The position numbers were made by a program, and so were the translations under genes. A stretch of 11,968 nucleotides of DNA from Lentisphaeria bacterium (GTDB taxonomy: Bacteria; Verrucomicrobiota; Lentisphaeria; Oligosphaerales; PUNB01): positions 1 through 11,968 of the forward strand of contig SLNM01000189.1 of the NCBI GenBank assembly GCA_007133055.1, given 5' to 3'. Under the pieces are notes generated by a model. It made no database searches, was not told the DNA's origin, and saw nothing but the letters and a program-made list of their open reading frames with translations. Positions 1 to 6,451 of the stretch are shown here, piece after piece. Each line of letters opens with the position of its first letter. The stretch's first letter is position 1.

Positions 1-45
1 CCGGCACGAAATCTCCACCTTTCAATGACGTATTACCCCTTGACC

Positions 46-1143
46 TTACAGCTCCCCCCGAGACGGCACCTTGACGGTATGCAGAATGCTGACCAGCGCC
101 AGCATGGCGACCGCCTGCAAGAATACCACTACAGCCAGCCTGCCCGGCAGCCAGAGCAACGGCACAGCGCCGGCTCCAATGGCCAGTCCCAGCAGATTGA
201 CCACCCAGGCCGCACCCTTGCCGCTTAACCCCAGCATTACAAAGCGATGCGACAAATGCTGGTTGTCAGCCTGATAAATCGGAACCCCCTGGCGCAGCCG
301 CAGAAGAATAACCGCCCCCAAATCGAACAGGGGCAGAGCCAAAACCAGCAGGGGAATCAGAATCGAAGCGGGCGTCCCACCCCTGACCGGACTGTAATAG
401 GTAACCAACGCTCCGGTCACCGCCAGCATGTAGCCGACAAAATGACTGCCCGAGTCTCCCAGGAAAATGCGCGCGGGAGGCCAGTTGAATATCAGGAAAC
501 CAAGCATCGCCCCGCCAAGAGTGCCGCTGAGCAGGGCGACAAAATACTGCCCCTGCAAGGAAGCAATCAGAAAGAACAGTAAAAACGCGGTGAATGCGCA
601 CCCGCCTGCCATGCCATCCATATTGTCAAAAATATTGATCGCATTAACCACCACCAGCATCCAGACCAAAGTCAGCGCCCAATTGATCGGCGGATATGGG
701 ATGAACACCGTAACCTGCACTCCGAATGCGGCGACCAGGCCGCAGATCAGCGCCTGAGCAAGCAACTTGACGGCCGGTCGCAGCGGCCGCCGGTCGTCGA
801 GCAATCCCAGCAGCAGCATGGCCGCGCCGCCGGCCGCGACCATGGTCAGACGCCCGAGCGTGGCCCGAAGACCGCTCCAATGCTCCATCGCCTCCGCGAA
901 AAAAGGCCAGTGCCGCCCGATCCAGACAACCAGCAGGCCGCCGCCCACCACGGTCAGCCAGGAAAGAAAAACCGCCGGACCGCCCAGCTTGGGAACCGCC
1001 CGCCGATGGCGCTTGTGCTGCTCCTGGTGCGGGTGATCGAGAAAACCGATTCGCATCCCCCATCGCCGGAACCGCGCGGTCAGAAGAAGACTGGCCAGGA
1101 AGGCCGCCCCCCAGACCGTCAAATAGATATACTCCCAACTCAT
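46..1143 (-). CDS. WecA/MraY-family undecaprenyl-phosphate sugar-1-phosphate transferase
   Basis: A 365-residue polytopic membrane protein. The family transfers a sugar 1-phosphate (GlcNAc-1-P in WecA) from a UDP-sugar to undecaprenyl phosphate in the inner membrane, priming O-antigen, exopolysaccharide or other envelope glycans. Family motifs appear in order: an N-terminal LDHP...H..R..PKLGG loop (about 35-55), LLDDRRP (114-120, the Asp pair), NAINIFDNMDG (167-177), FLGDSGSHFVGY (227-238) and the cytoplasmic His loop QHLSHR (295-300). About ten hydrophobic segments lie between them. The ATG at 1143 has GGGAG seven bases upstream; the stop is TAA. The His loop and DNMDG form favour the WecA-like branch over peptidoglycan MraY, but the acceptor sugar cannot be read from sequence. 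It is the last minus-strand gene in the window, and any downstream partners lie outside it. Confidence 0.9.
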   Translation of the reverse strand: MSWEYIYLTVWGAAFLASLLLTARFRRWGMRIGFLDHPHQEQHKRHRRAVPKLGGPAVFLSWLTVVGGGLLVVWIGRHWPFFAEAMEHWSGLRATLGRLTMVAAGGAAMLLLGLLDDRRPLRPAVKLLAQALICGLVAAFGVQVTVFIPYPPINWALTLVWMLVVVNAINIFDNMDGMAGGCAFTAFLLFFLIASLQGQYFVALLSGTLGGAMLGFLIFNWPPARIFLGDSGSHFVGYMLAVTGALVTYYSPVRGGTPASILIPLLVLALPLFDLGAVILLRLRQGVPIYQADNQHLSHRFVMLGLSGKGAAWVVNLLGLAIGAGAVPLLWLPGRLAVVVFLQAVAMLALVSILHTVKVPSRGEL

Positions 1144-1161
1144 GTCAGCACTCCCGTTGGC

Positions 1162-1178
1162 AGCCTGATTAATTCAGG
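1162..1178. repeat. Near-palindrome identical over 15 nt to the end of the 9446-9628 element
   Basis: AGCCTGATTAATTCA at 1162-1176 is identical to 9448-9462, the left end of the MITE-like element. Here it continues GG, giving the near-palindrome CCTGATTAATTCAGG in the leader of the WecA-like gene. It may be a solo terminal remnant of the same repeat family, or an independent palindromic site. Confidence 0.5.
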
Positions 1179-1207
1179 AAAAATCCACCATGAAAAATTT
1201 TGCGCAT
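1169..1207 (-). CDS. Possible 12-codon leader ORF upstream of the WecA-like gene
   Basis: Reading leftwards, GAGG (1216-1219) stands eight bases before an ATG at 1207-1205. A 12-codon frame, MRKIFHGGFFLN, follows and ends at TAA (1171-1169). The stop lies inside the near-palindrome CCTGAATTAATCAGG, about 25 bases before the WecA-like start. The spacing is good for translation, but nothing about the peptide (no run of one amino acid) points to a known attenuation mechanism. It could be chance, or the remnant of a decayed gene. Listed because position and ribosome site fit a leader peptide; no function is claimed. Confidence 0.25.
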   Translation of the reverse strand: MRKIFHGGFFLN

Positions 1208-1245
1208 GACTGTTTCCTCTGTCGTGAATTTTGGGGCAAAGGGGG

Positions 1246-1896
1246 TCATCTTGACATCCTCCGGCTTTGGCTTCTTACCCGGTGAAGCCGTTCTGTAAAA
1301 CCGCCTTCATTCTCAAAATCGCAAGCCAAGCGTTCGACCTGCCGGTCGAGAAGGGAACAGGCAACCGAAAGCAAAACCAACGCTGCGTTGGCCGAAAACT
1401 CCGGATAGACGTTGCTGGACAGAGTGGACTTTCTGGACAGAGCGGGAAAGGCTGCAAAAGCGTCTGCCTGTCCACGTTGTCCATACTGTCCACCAAGTCC
1501 ACTGCTTCTCTCCGTGTCCACGATCCATGCCGCTACATCATCGGCGGTTTGGCACCGTCGGTCGATCAAAGCCTGCCGCAGCGGATCGCCCCGCCCCCAT
1601 TGCTTCAGCCTGCGTTGCCGCAGAAAATCCTCGTAATCCAGTTTCAGCTCTTCGAGGCTGGCGCGGGCCACTTGCGTCAGCTTCAGTTCGGTCTTTTTCG
1701 AGGTCGCCGAAGCCTGCTACCCCTCGGCAATATTCTGCACGCCGCTCCGCGCCGCCTGTACCATCTGATCCTTTGTCCTGCTGAAGCGGTCGACATATCT
1801 GTCACAGAATCGCACCGTGACGTCATAGCACAACTGCGCCACCTGAAAACTTCTCAGTTTGCGGTACCCTCCATGTTTGGGAATCAATTCAGACAT
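1246..1896 (-). pseudogene. Four-helix-bundle protein with suffix domain, interrupted by an in-frame amber codon
   Basis: The start is the ATG at 1896, with GGAGG nine bases upstream; the translation opens MSELIPKHGGYRKLRSF, which I recognise as the usual start of this family (four-helix-bundle/S23-related domain followed by a suffix domain). Codon 60 (1719-1717) is TAG. Before it the frame reads RSGVQNIAEG; immediately after it, in the same frame, QASATSKKTELKLTQVARA continues the family pattern, then a 9-nt-repeat linker (about 1416-1501), and the suffix ends in LLDRQ...GGFTERLHRVR before TGA at 1246. From memory the amber replaces a conserved Ser, so a single TCG-to-TAG change would explain it. 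There is no frameshift elsewhere and the rest is well preserved, so the lesion is recent or UAG is read through. Biochemical function of the family is unknown; relatives occur inside 23S rRNA intervening sequences and as Avd in diversity-generating retroelements, neither of which is present. It lies 62 bases downstream of the BtuF-like gene on the same strand. Confidence 0.8.
1416..1501. repeat. 9-nt-period minisatellite with direct and inverted blocks inside the four-helix gene
   Basis: On the plus strand TGGACA/TGGACT/TGGACA begin at 1416, 1425 and 1434, exactly nine bases apart. After a spacer, TGTCCA/TGTCCA/TGTCCA/AGTCCA begin at 1469, 1478, 1487 and 1496, again nine apart. A further TGTCCA lies at 1515, one base out of phase. 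The two blocks are reverse complements, so the region can fold into a ladder-like hairpin with a loop of about 29 bases. In the coding frame (minus strand) the first block reads as XGQ tripeptides (GGQ YGQ RGQ) and the second as XSX (LSR KST LSS). A nine-base unit keeps the frame when copies are gained or lost, so it could serve as a length-variable linker. Confidence 0.85.
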
Positions 1897-1958
1897 CTCA
1901 GAGTTCCTCCACCGACCTGGCTTCGCATCAAACTCTAAGGGTCGTGTTGGCATGGCGT

Positions 1959-2897
1959 TCAGGGCTGTTCGGGGGAATCGGGGTGAAGTGCCCGGACGAA
2001 ATCCTCGAGCAGGTGATGAATGCGCACCCCGGGCACCATGACATGGTCCCCGACAATCATATGTACGCGGTCGGAACGCACTGCCTTGACATGTTGTCCG
2101 AGCGCCTGCCAGTGCCGCCGGATTTGGTCCGGTGAAACAGAAGAGGAACCGTTGGTCTCGACCAGCTCAATGATCACCTCCGGATTGAGGCGAATAATGT
2201 TCTCGCGCCCGAGGGTTGCATAGTCGAGCCTCCCGCGATACGCGTTCTCGCCGCCTGCCATGGTCAAAAGCTGATCGTAAATACTGCCTGGGCCGGCCAC
2301 ATAGATTTCACCCGAGGCTCCCTCCAGGCCGCGCCCGACACAGACCAGAACCCTTTGCGTCGGCTGGCTCCGCGCCAAACGCCGGATCCGTTCCATGCTT
2401 TCCCGCATAGCCGCCGTCAATGCGGCTGCGGATTCACTGGCGCCGACAACGTTCCCGATCAAAACCACCGACTCGACAATCTGGGACACGGTTCGGTTGT
2501 CAACCATCAGGTAGTCAATTCCCAGGCGGTCGAGCCGACGCGGCAACCCGGTTCTTTCCACGGTCAGCATAACGATCAAATCGGGTTCCAGTCCGACCAT
2601 CCGCTCCATATTCAGGTCCAGATATCCGCCAACCCGAGGTATGTCGCCGACATCGGCGGGGAGAGCGCAGAAGTCGGTGATCCCAACCACCCGGTCTTCG
2701 ATGCCGAGGGCAAGGAGAATCTGTGTCAGACTGGGTGCCAGAGAAACAATGCGCTGATATCGCTGTGCCGGCAAAGGCTCGGAATCGGGGTTCAGGCGCA
2801 GCTCCCGCGACGGCGGCGGCGGCCTGCAGCCGGCGGTCCAAAGGGCGGCGGCTGCAAGCGCGAGCATGGCGAAGAATGTCTTCCCACCCAGGTTCAT
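1959..2897 (-). CDS. Periplasmic substrate-binding lipoprotein, BtuF/FecB-like (PF01497 family)
   Basis: A 312-residue binding protein of the type that delivers cobalamin, haem or siderophores to an ABC importer. The N-terminus is a lipoprotein signal ending LWTAGC, with Cys24 as the lipidated residue, followed by a Pro-rich tether. The mature part opens QRIVSLAPSLTQILLALG (about 48-65), then VVGITDFCALP, then RVGGYLDLNMERMVGLEPDLIV. This is the family's N-lobe signature, and the FC.LP element is typical of BtuF-like members. A long central helix region and a C-lobe (RENIIRLNPEVIIEL) follow. The ATG overlaps the nfeD stop as ATGA, so the two are translationally coupled. No permease or ATPase gene is adjacent, so the transporter partner must be encoded elsewhere. 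Ligand unknown; cobalamin is the best guess. Confidence 0.85.
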   Translation of the reverse strand: MNLGGKTFFAMLALAAAALWTAGCRPPPPSRELRLNPDSEPLPAQRYQRIVSLAPSLTQILLALGIEDRVVGITDFCALPADVGDIPRVGGYLDLNMERMVGLEPDLIVMLTVERTGLPRRLDRLGIDYLMVDNRTVSQIVESVVLIGNVVGASESAAALTAAMRESMERIRRLARSQPTQRVLVCVGRGLEGASGEIYVAGPGSIYDQLLTMAGGENAYRGRLDYATLGRENIIRLNPEVIIELVETNGSSSVSPDQIRRHWQALGQHVKAVRSDRVHMIVGDHVMVPGVRIHHLLEDFVRALHPDSPEQP

Positions 2898-4408
2898 ACC
2901 GGCTGCGCTCCCCCCTCCTCTTCCGACGGTTCAATCTGTTCAACGATAATTCGATTGCCTTCCACTTGAATAATTTTAACCCTGCTTCCCCGGCTGATCA
3001 TATCGCCGCTGCTGACCACATCCAGTCGCAGGTCGTCAAACACAGCCGTACCGGACGGTCGGAGCGCGGTCATCGCCACCCCGGTTCGCCCCAGGTAATC
3101 CCGGTAACCAATGTCGGCCGAGGTATAGCCGGTGTCGGCGTCCAGGGTCTTTTGCAGCACCAGCTTGCCGTAGAAGGAAGCTTTCGGCAGCAACCGCGCG
3201 AGCAGCCACATCCCCATTCCGGTCAGCACCACCACCATGATCAGGCGCATTGAGATCATGGGCAGATAGTCCACCAGGGACGGCGTGGAAATCCCCGGCA
3301 GCTCATCCGGCAACGCGGGCAGCCGCGGCACCAGGCTCATGATCAGGCCAATCGCGATCGAAGCCAGACCGAGCAAGCCGGTTATGCCAAAACCCGGGAT
3401 GACGAAAATCTCCACCGCAATCAGGACTAGCCCGAGCAGAATCAGGGCAATATCCTCGATCCCCGCCAGCCCGCCGACATGATGGCCGAAGAAATATATC
3501 GCCAGACAAACCGCCCCTGCCAACCCCGGCAATCCGATGCCGGGACTGCGCATCTCGATATATATGCCAAGGATACCCAGAGCAAACAACAGCGGACCGA
3601 TCAGAATAATCCAGCGGGCCAAGGTCTCGGCGGGCTGCTGTTCGATGTAGACCACTTCCGCCTCGGCCATGCCAAGATATTCGAGCAGCGCGGGGATGTC
3701 TTCGACGATCGCCTCGGCCAGCACCGGTCGCTGGCGCGGCGGAATTATCTCCACCGCCTCCTGGGCGGTTAGATTGAGCAGCTCACCCGCCTTGGAAATG
3801 ACCCGGTCATTCACCTTGACCTCGTAGGAAGGGTCGACCATGGCCACCGCAATCTCCTCCCAGTGTCCCTTGGACTGCGCCACACCGCGAACCAGGGCGC
3901 GGGTGTCGGAAAGAATTTTCTCGTAGACATTGTCCGGTATCTCGGCCACCCCTCCGGGGGTCATGATCACAGGCAGAGCACTGCCAATGCGGCTGCCCGG
4001 CGCCATAAATATCTTGTCCGCTCCGAAGCTGACAATCGCCCCGGCGCTTTGGGCGTGATAGTTGACAAAAGCATAAATCGGTGTCTCGGCCGCCCGCATC
4101 CAGGCTATAATCTCCTCGGTCTCCAGCAATCTCCCGCCGGGGGTGTCAATCTCAATGATCAACAAATCCGGCCGTACCGCTTCCAGCTCGCGAAAGGCGC
4201 GTCGGTAAAGGATCATCAGCCCCTGGTCGATGGCACCCCGCAAAGGCAGCACATAAACCTTGAGGTCCCGGCCTTCCGATGCGGCGACCGCCGGCTGGTC
4301 GGCCGCCCGGACTGCGGCGACTGCACTTAAACAGAGCATGGCGAGAACAGCCAGCGCAGTCCCCCGGAACGGGCGGGGAACCATAGGGCATGGTGTCGGC
4401 TTTTTCAT
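2894..4408 (-). CDS. nfeD: NfeD family membrane-bound ClpP-class serine protease (NfeD1b, long form)
   Basis: A 504-residue protein with a signal sequence (residues 1-36, hydrophobic core ALAVLAMLCLSAVAAV). A ClpP/SppA-like protease domain spans about 48-225: IEIDTPGG (85-92) forms the oxyanion region, Ser121 in AQSAGA is the expected nucleophile, and Lys164 (VYEKIL) is the expected base, 43 residues later as in the Ser/Lys dyad of archaeal 1510-N. Four or five transmembrane helices fill about 265-410. A C-terminal NfeD OB-fold (about 430-495, LGRTGVAMTALRPSG...SRGSRVKIIQVEGNRIIVEQI) follows. Family members cleave membrane or stomatin-like proteins and take part in membrane quality control. 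They usually sit next to a stomatin/SPFH gene; here the next gene is a binding lipoprotein. GGAG lies eight bases before the chosen ATG. The gene begins after the REPIN-like element. Confidence 0.93.
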   Translation of the reverse strand: MKKPTPCPMVPRPFRGTALAVLAMLCLSAVAAVRAADQPAVAASEGRDLKVYVLPLRGAIDQGLMILYRRAFRELEAVRPDLLIIEIDTPGGRLLETEEIIAWMRAAETPIYAFVNYHAQSAGAIVSFGADKIFMAPGSRIGSALPVIMTPGGVAEIPDNVYEKILSDTRALVRGVAQSKGHWEEIAVAMVDPSYEVKVNDRVISKAGELLNLTAQEAVEIIPPRQRPVLAEAIVEDIPALLEYLGMAEAEVVYIEQQPAETLARWIILIGPLLFALGILGIYIEMRSPGIGLPGLAGAVCLAIYFFGHHVGGLAGIEDIALILLGLVLIAVEIFVIPGFGITGLLGLASIAIGLIMSLVPRLPALPDELPGISTPSLVDYLPMISMRLIMVVVLTGMGMWLLARLLPKASFYGKLVLQKTLDADTGYTSADIGYRDYLGRTGVAMTALRPSGTAVFDDLRLDVVSSGDMISRGSRVKIIQVEGNRIIVEQIEPSEEEGGAQPV

Positions 4409-4441
4409 CAGTCATACTCCTCGTTTGAGCTGTTATTCAGA

Positions 4442-4555
4442 GAATTGCGAAATGCTAATTTTGTAGGTCGACTATCCGAGTCGACCATGCGAATCGAGTC
4501 TGGTCGACTCGGATAGTCGACCTACGTTTGGCTCGATTCGCACATTTCGCAATTC
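4442..4555. repeat. REPIN-like nested palindromic element (paired GTAG-headed REP sequences)
   Basis: A perfect 25-bp inverted repeat (4463-4487 with 4501-4525) is separated by 13 bases. Each arm is itself a hairpin: GGTCGACT (4466-4473), loop ATCCG, AGTCGACC (4479-4486). The arm begins with GTAG and its partner ends with CTAC, the foot tetranucleotide known for REP sequences mobilised by RAYT (TnpA-REP) transposases. Two further perfect pairs enclose or overlap the unit: GAATTGCGAAATG (4442-4454) with 4543-4555, and TGCGAATCGAG (4488-4498) with 4532-4542. The element starts one base after the hisI stop and ends 33 bases before nfeD. No RAYT gene is in the window. It could also stabilise or end the hisI transcript, although no T-run follows. 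Confidence 0.8.
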
Positions 4556-4556
4556 C

Positions 4557-4967
4557 CTACTTGTAAACCGTGCCGGGATCAAAAATTCTCTCGCCGACGG
4601 CTTCCAAGGAACCGTCTTCGGCTAATCGTCGATAAAAACATGAGCGATAGCCTTGGTGGCAGGCGGCATCACCCACCTGCTCGACCTTCATAAGCACTGC
4701 GTCCAGGTCGCAGTCCAGATATATTTCCCTGATTTTCTGGACATTCCCCGAACTCTCGCCCTTGGTCCACAGCGTGCGGCGAGACCTTGACCAATAGGTG
4801 GCATGTCCAGTCTCAAGAGTTCGCCGCCATGACTGCCGGTTCATCCAGGCCAGCATCAACACCTCCCCCGTCTGCCAGTCCTGGGCAATGGCGGCCACGA
4901 GGCCGTCGGCGCTTTTGGAGAAATCGGGTTCCGCAAAGTCTTTTCCTGACATCATCATTCTGGTCAT
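4557..4967 (-). CDS. hisI: Phosphoribosyl-AMP cyclohydrolase (HisI)
   Basis: A 136-residue cytoplasmic zinc enzyme of histidine biosynthesis that opens the adenine ring of phosphoribosyl-AMP. Recognisable elements: [18 protein letters not shown] near residues 26-43, [18 protein letters not shown] (54-71), the metal-binding Asp cluster DCDLDAVL, and the Cys motif [12 protein letters not shown]. It is the standalone form; no HisE (pyrophosphohydrolase) domain follows. The first ATG (4967) overlaps the stop of the FAD oxidoreductase as ATGA. An ATG three codons later (4958) has AGGG at better spacing, so the true start may be there. The stop is TAG, the only coding sequence in the window that clearly ends in amber. 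It is probably cotranscribed with the oxidoreductase; no other his gene is present. Confidence 0.95.
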   Translation of the reverse strand: MTRMMMSGKDFAEPDFSKSADGLVAAIAQDWQTGEVLMLAWMNRQSWRRTLETGHATYWSRSRRTLWTKGESSGNVQKIREIYLDCDLDAVLMKVEQVGDAACHQGYRSCFYRRLAEDGSLEAVGERIFDPGTVYK

Positions 4968-6346
4968 CCCTGTTGGTATTTCATCATTTCATTGGCCACC
5001 ATCACACCATAGTTAACCGAGCCCAGCCATCCGGACATGATAATCCCGACCGAGCCTGCATGAAAAAGCCCGCCCACCTGTTTGGGCAGGTTCATGCTGT
5101 AATGCAGGCCTTCGAATTTGGTGCCGAAGGAGGCGCCCAGGTCATGTCGCGTGTAACGCTTGAAAGTGCAGGGAGTGGCGGCCTCGGTATAATCGGTTAT
5201 GCGCCGAATCTCCGGCACATATTTCTCCAGCCCGTCAAGCGCATTGTCAATCATCCGACGCTTTTCCGCCCGATAGGTTGCACGGTCGAGTCCGGCCCAG
5301 TCCTGATGGCGGCTGTTCATGGAGGCGACCACGGTGTACTGGTTCGAGCCGGGTCGCAAAGAAGGATAATAGACAGAGTAGGTGCGGCTGGTGATCTGCC
5401 TGCTGCATATTGCCTCGGCGTCGAAAACCGGATGGCTGGAGACGAAAAGCAGGTCTCCGATATAGTCGAGCTTCTCGCCGGGCTTGATTCCGATATAGAC
5501 CTGGGCGCTGCTGTTGCTCAGTCGCACCTGGCGCAAGCCCTCGGCGAAGGATGGCTCGAAATGTTCCAGGCCAACCAGATCGCGGGCCGCCCCCGGCAGA
5601 TTGCCGTTGACCAGGACCATGCCGGCGCCGATCTCGCGCCCGTTGATCACCGCACCGACCACGCGACCGCGCTCGACCAGGATTTTTTCAACCAGGCAGT
5701 TGCGCTCCGCGTCCACCCCGTTGGCCTGCAAGGTGTTTTCCATCATCTCCAGCAACAGGTCGGTGCCGCCATGGAAAGTATAGACTCCGCGATTCATAAA
5801 ATTGCCGAAGACAATGCCATAGCTGATTGCCGGTTCCTGCAAAGTGGAGCCATTGGCGTAGGTGATCGGCTCCATCAGCAGGCGCCAGACATCACTCCGA
5901 CCGGGGAAAAAGCTCTCGAACAATTGCTCGGTCGTCTGCTTCTGGTCGTCGTAGTAGTTCATCTTTGACAAAGCCGCGAAGAAGGAGTCCACGGTGGTCT
6001 GCTCAATTCCGAACCGGTCATGCAGCAAACGTACAAAGTCCGACTTGTCAAAGCTGGTCCGCAACTGAAACTGAGGGTTGTCGAAACGAATCGAACACAC
6101 CTGCACCACCCGTTCGGAAAACTCGCGCCCCCAATATTTGCGAAAGCTTTTCTTCATGCCGATGGGAAACCCGTGCAGGGAAACATCCAGGACATGGCTT
6201 TTCCGCTTGAAAAAAGTGGCCAGGCCGCCAAGCTGCGAATGCTGCTCGGCAAGCAGCACCGAGCAACCGTTGTCGGCCAGGCGGTTGGCGGCGGTCAAGC
6301 CGGCCAGACCTCCGCCTGCCACAATCGCATCATATCGATCTTTCAT
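4964..6346 (-). CDS. FAD-dependent oxidoreductase, phytoene desaturase/CrtI-like
   Basis: A 460-residue flavoprotein. The N-terminus carries the Rossmann FAD motif [18 protein letters not shown], an acidic residue after the second strand (LLAEQ) and [11 protein letters not shown], the CrtI-type continuation. The C-terminus has the second dinucleotide motif [20 protein letters not shown], as in carotenoid desaturases, carotene isomerases and retinol-saturase-like enzymes (COG1233 type). The substrate cannot be read; no other carotenoid gene is nearby. A frame opening exists to a TTG at 6373, but the ATG at 6346 ([13 protein letters not shown]) is preferred: it starts just before the FAD strand, and the TTG falls inside the predicted -10 box. 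No strong Shine-Dalgarno is seen, consistent with a very short leader. Its stop overlaps the hisI start. Confidence 0.88.
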   Translation of the reverse strand: MKDRYDAIVAGGGLAGLTAANRLADNGCSVLLAEQHSQLGGLATFFKRKSHVLDVSLHGFPIGMKKSFRKYWGREFSERVVQVCSIRFDNPQFQLRTSFDKSDFVRLLHDRFGIEQTTVDSFFAALSKMNYYDDQKQTTEQLFESFFPGRSDVWRLLMEPITYANGSTLQEPAISYGIVFGNFMNRGVYTFHGGTDLLLEMMENTLQANGVDAERNCLVEKILVERGRVVGAVINGREIGAGMVLVNGNLPGAARDLVGLEHFEPSFAEGLRQVRLSNSSAQVYIGIKPGEKLDYIGDLLFVSSHPVFDAEAICSRQITSRTYSVYYPSLRPGSNQYTVVASMNSRHQDWAGLDRATYRAEKRRMIDNALDGLEKYVPEIRRITDYTEAATPCTFKRYTRHDLGASFGTKFEGLHYSMNLPKQVGGLFHAGSVGIIMSGWLGSVNYGVMVANEMMKYQQG

Positions 6347-6372
6347 AATAGGGTTATATCCGAATTCCTGCA

Positions 6373-6401
6373 ATCATAGACTTTTTGATTTCTCACGTTA
6401 A
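6373..6401 (-). promoter_or_regulatory. Predicted sigma-70-type promoter for the FAD oxidoreductase-hisI pair
   Basis: On the minus strand TTAACG (6401-6396) and TATGAT (6378-6373) are separated by exactly 17 bases, matching the -35 and -10 consensus at four and five of six positions. Transcription would start near 6366, leaving about 20 bases before the ATG at 6346. This argues against the TTG start at 6373. Prediction from sequence only. Confidence 0.5.
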
Positions 6402-6436
6402 GTTAAATGCCATTAGTCGTTTTACAAGCTCGAAAA

Positions 6437-6451
6437 GGAGTCCTCGACTTG
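6437..6451 (+). promoter_or_regulatory. Ribosome binding site that fixes a TTG start for the histidine kinase
   Basis: AAAAGGAG ends at 6440 and is followed after eight bases by TTG (6449-6451), in frame with the kinase. The in-frame ATG 14 codons upstream (6407) has only AT-rich sequence without a Shine-Dalgarno before it. The receiver domain begins soon after the TTG, so no conserved residue is lost by using it. Confidence 0.65.

Noticed and set aside
1..45. Possible next minus-strand gene starting at GTG (7-5) after GGTGGAG
   Set aside because: The spacing is plausible, but only two codons lie inside the window, so no gene can be supported.
1416..1520. CRISPR-like array
   Set aside because: The repeats are six-base cores with three-base spacers inside a reading frame, far from any CRISPR dimension, and no cas gene is present.
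1246..1896. Pyrrolysine or general UAG recoding to explain the amber codon
   Set aside because: The expected residue is Ser in a protein family unrelated to methylamine metabolism, hisI uses TAG as its stop, and no pyl gene is visible. Kept only as something to exclude.
1246..1896. Diversity-generating retroelement accessory (Avd) or 23S rRNA intervening sequence
   Set aside because: There is no reverse transcriptase, no template/variable repeat pair and no rRNA in the window. The resemblance is only the shared four-helix bundle.
4787..5968. A 393-codon plus-strand open frame opposite the FAD oxidoreductase and hisI
   Set aside because: The minus-strand frames have FAD-binding and HisI catalytic motifs; the plus-strand translation has no domain pattern and no ribosome site.
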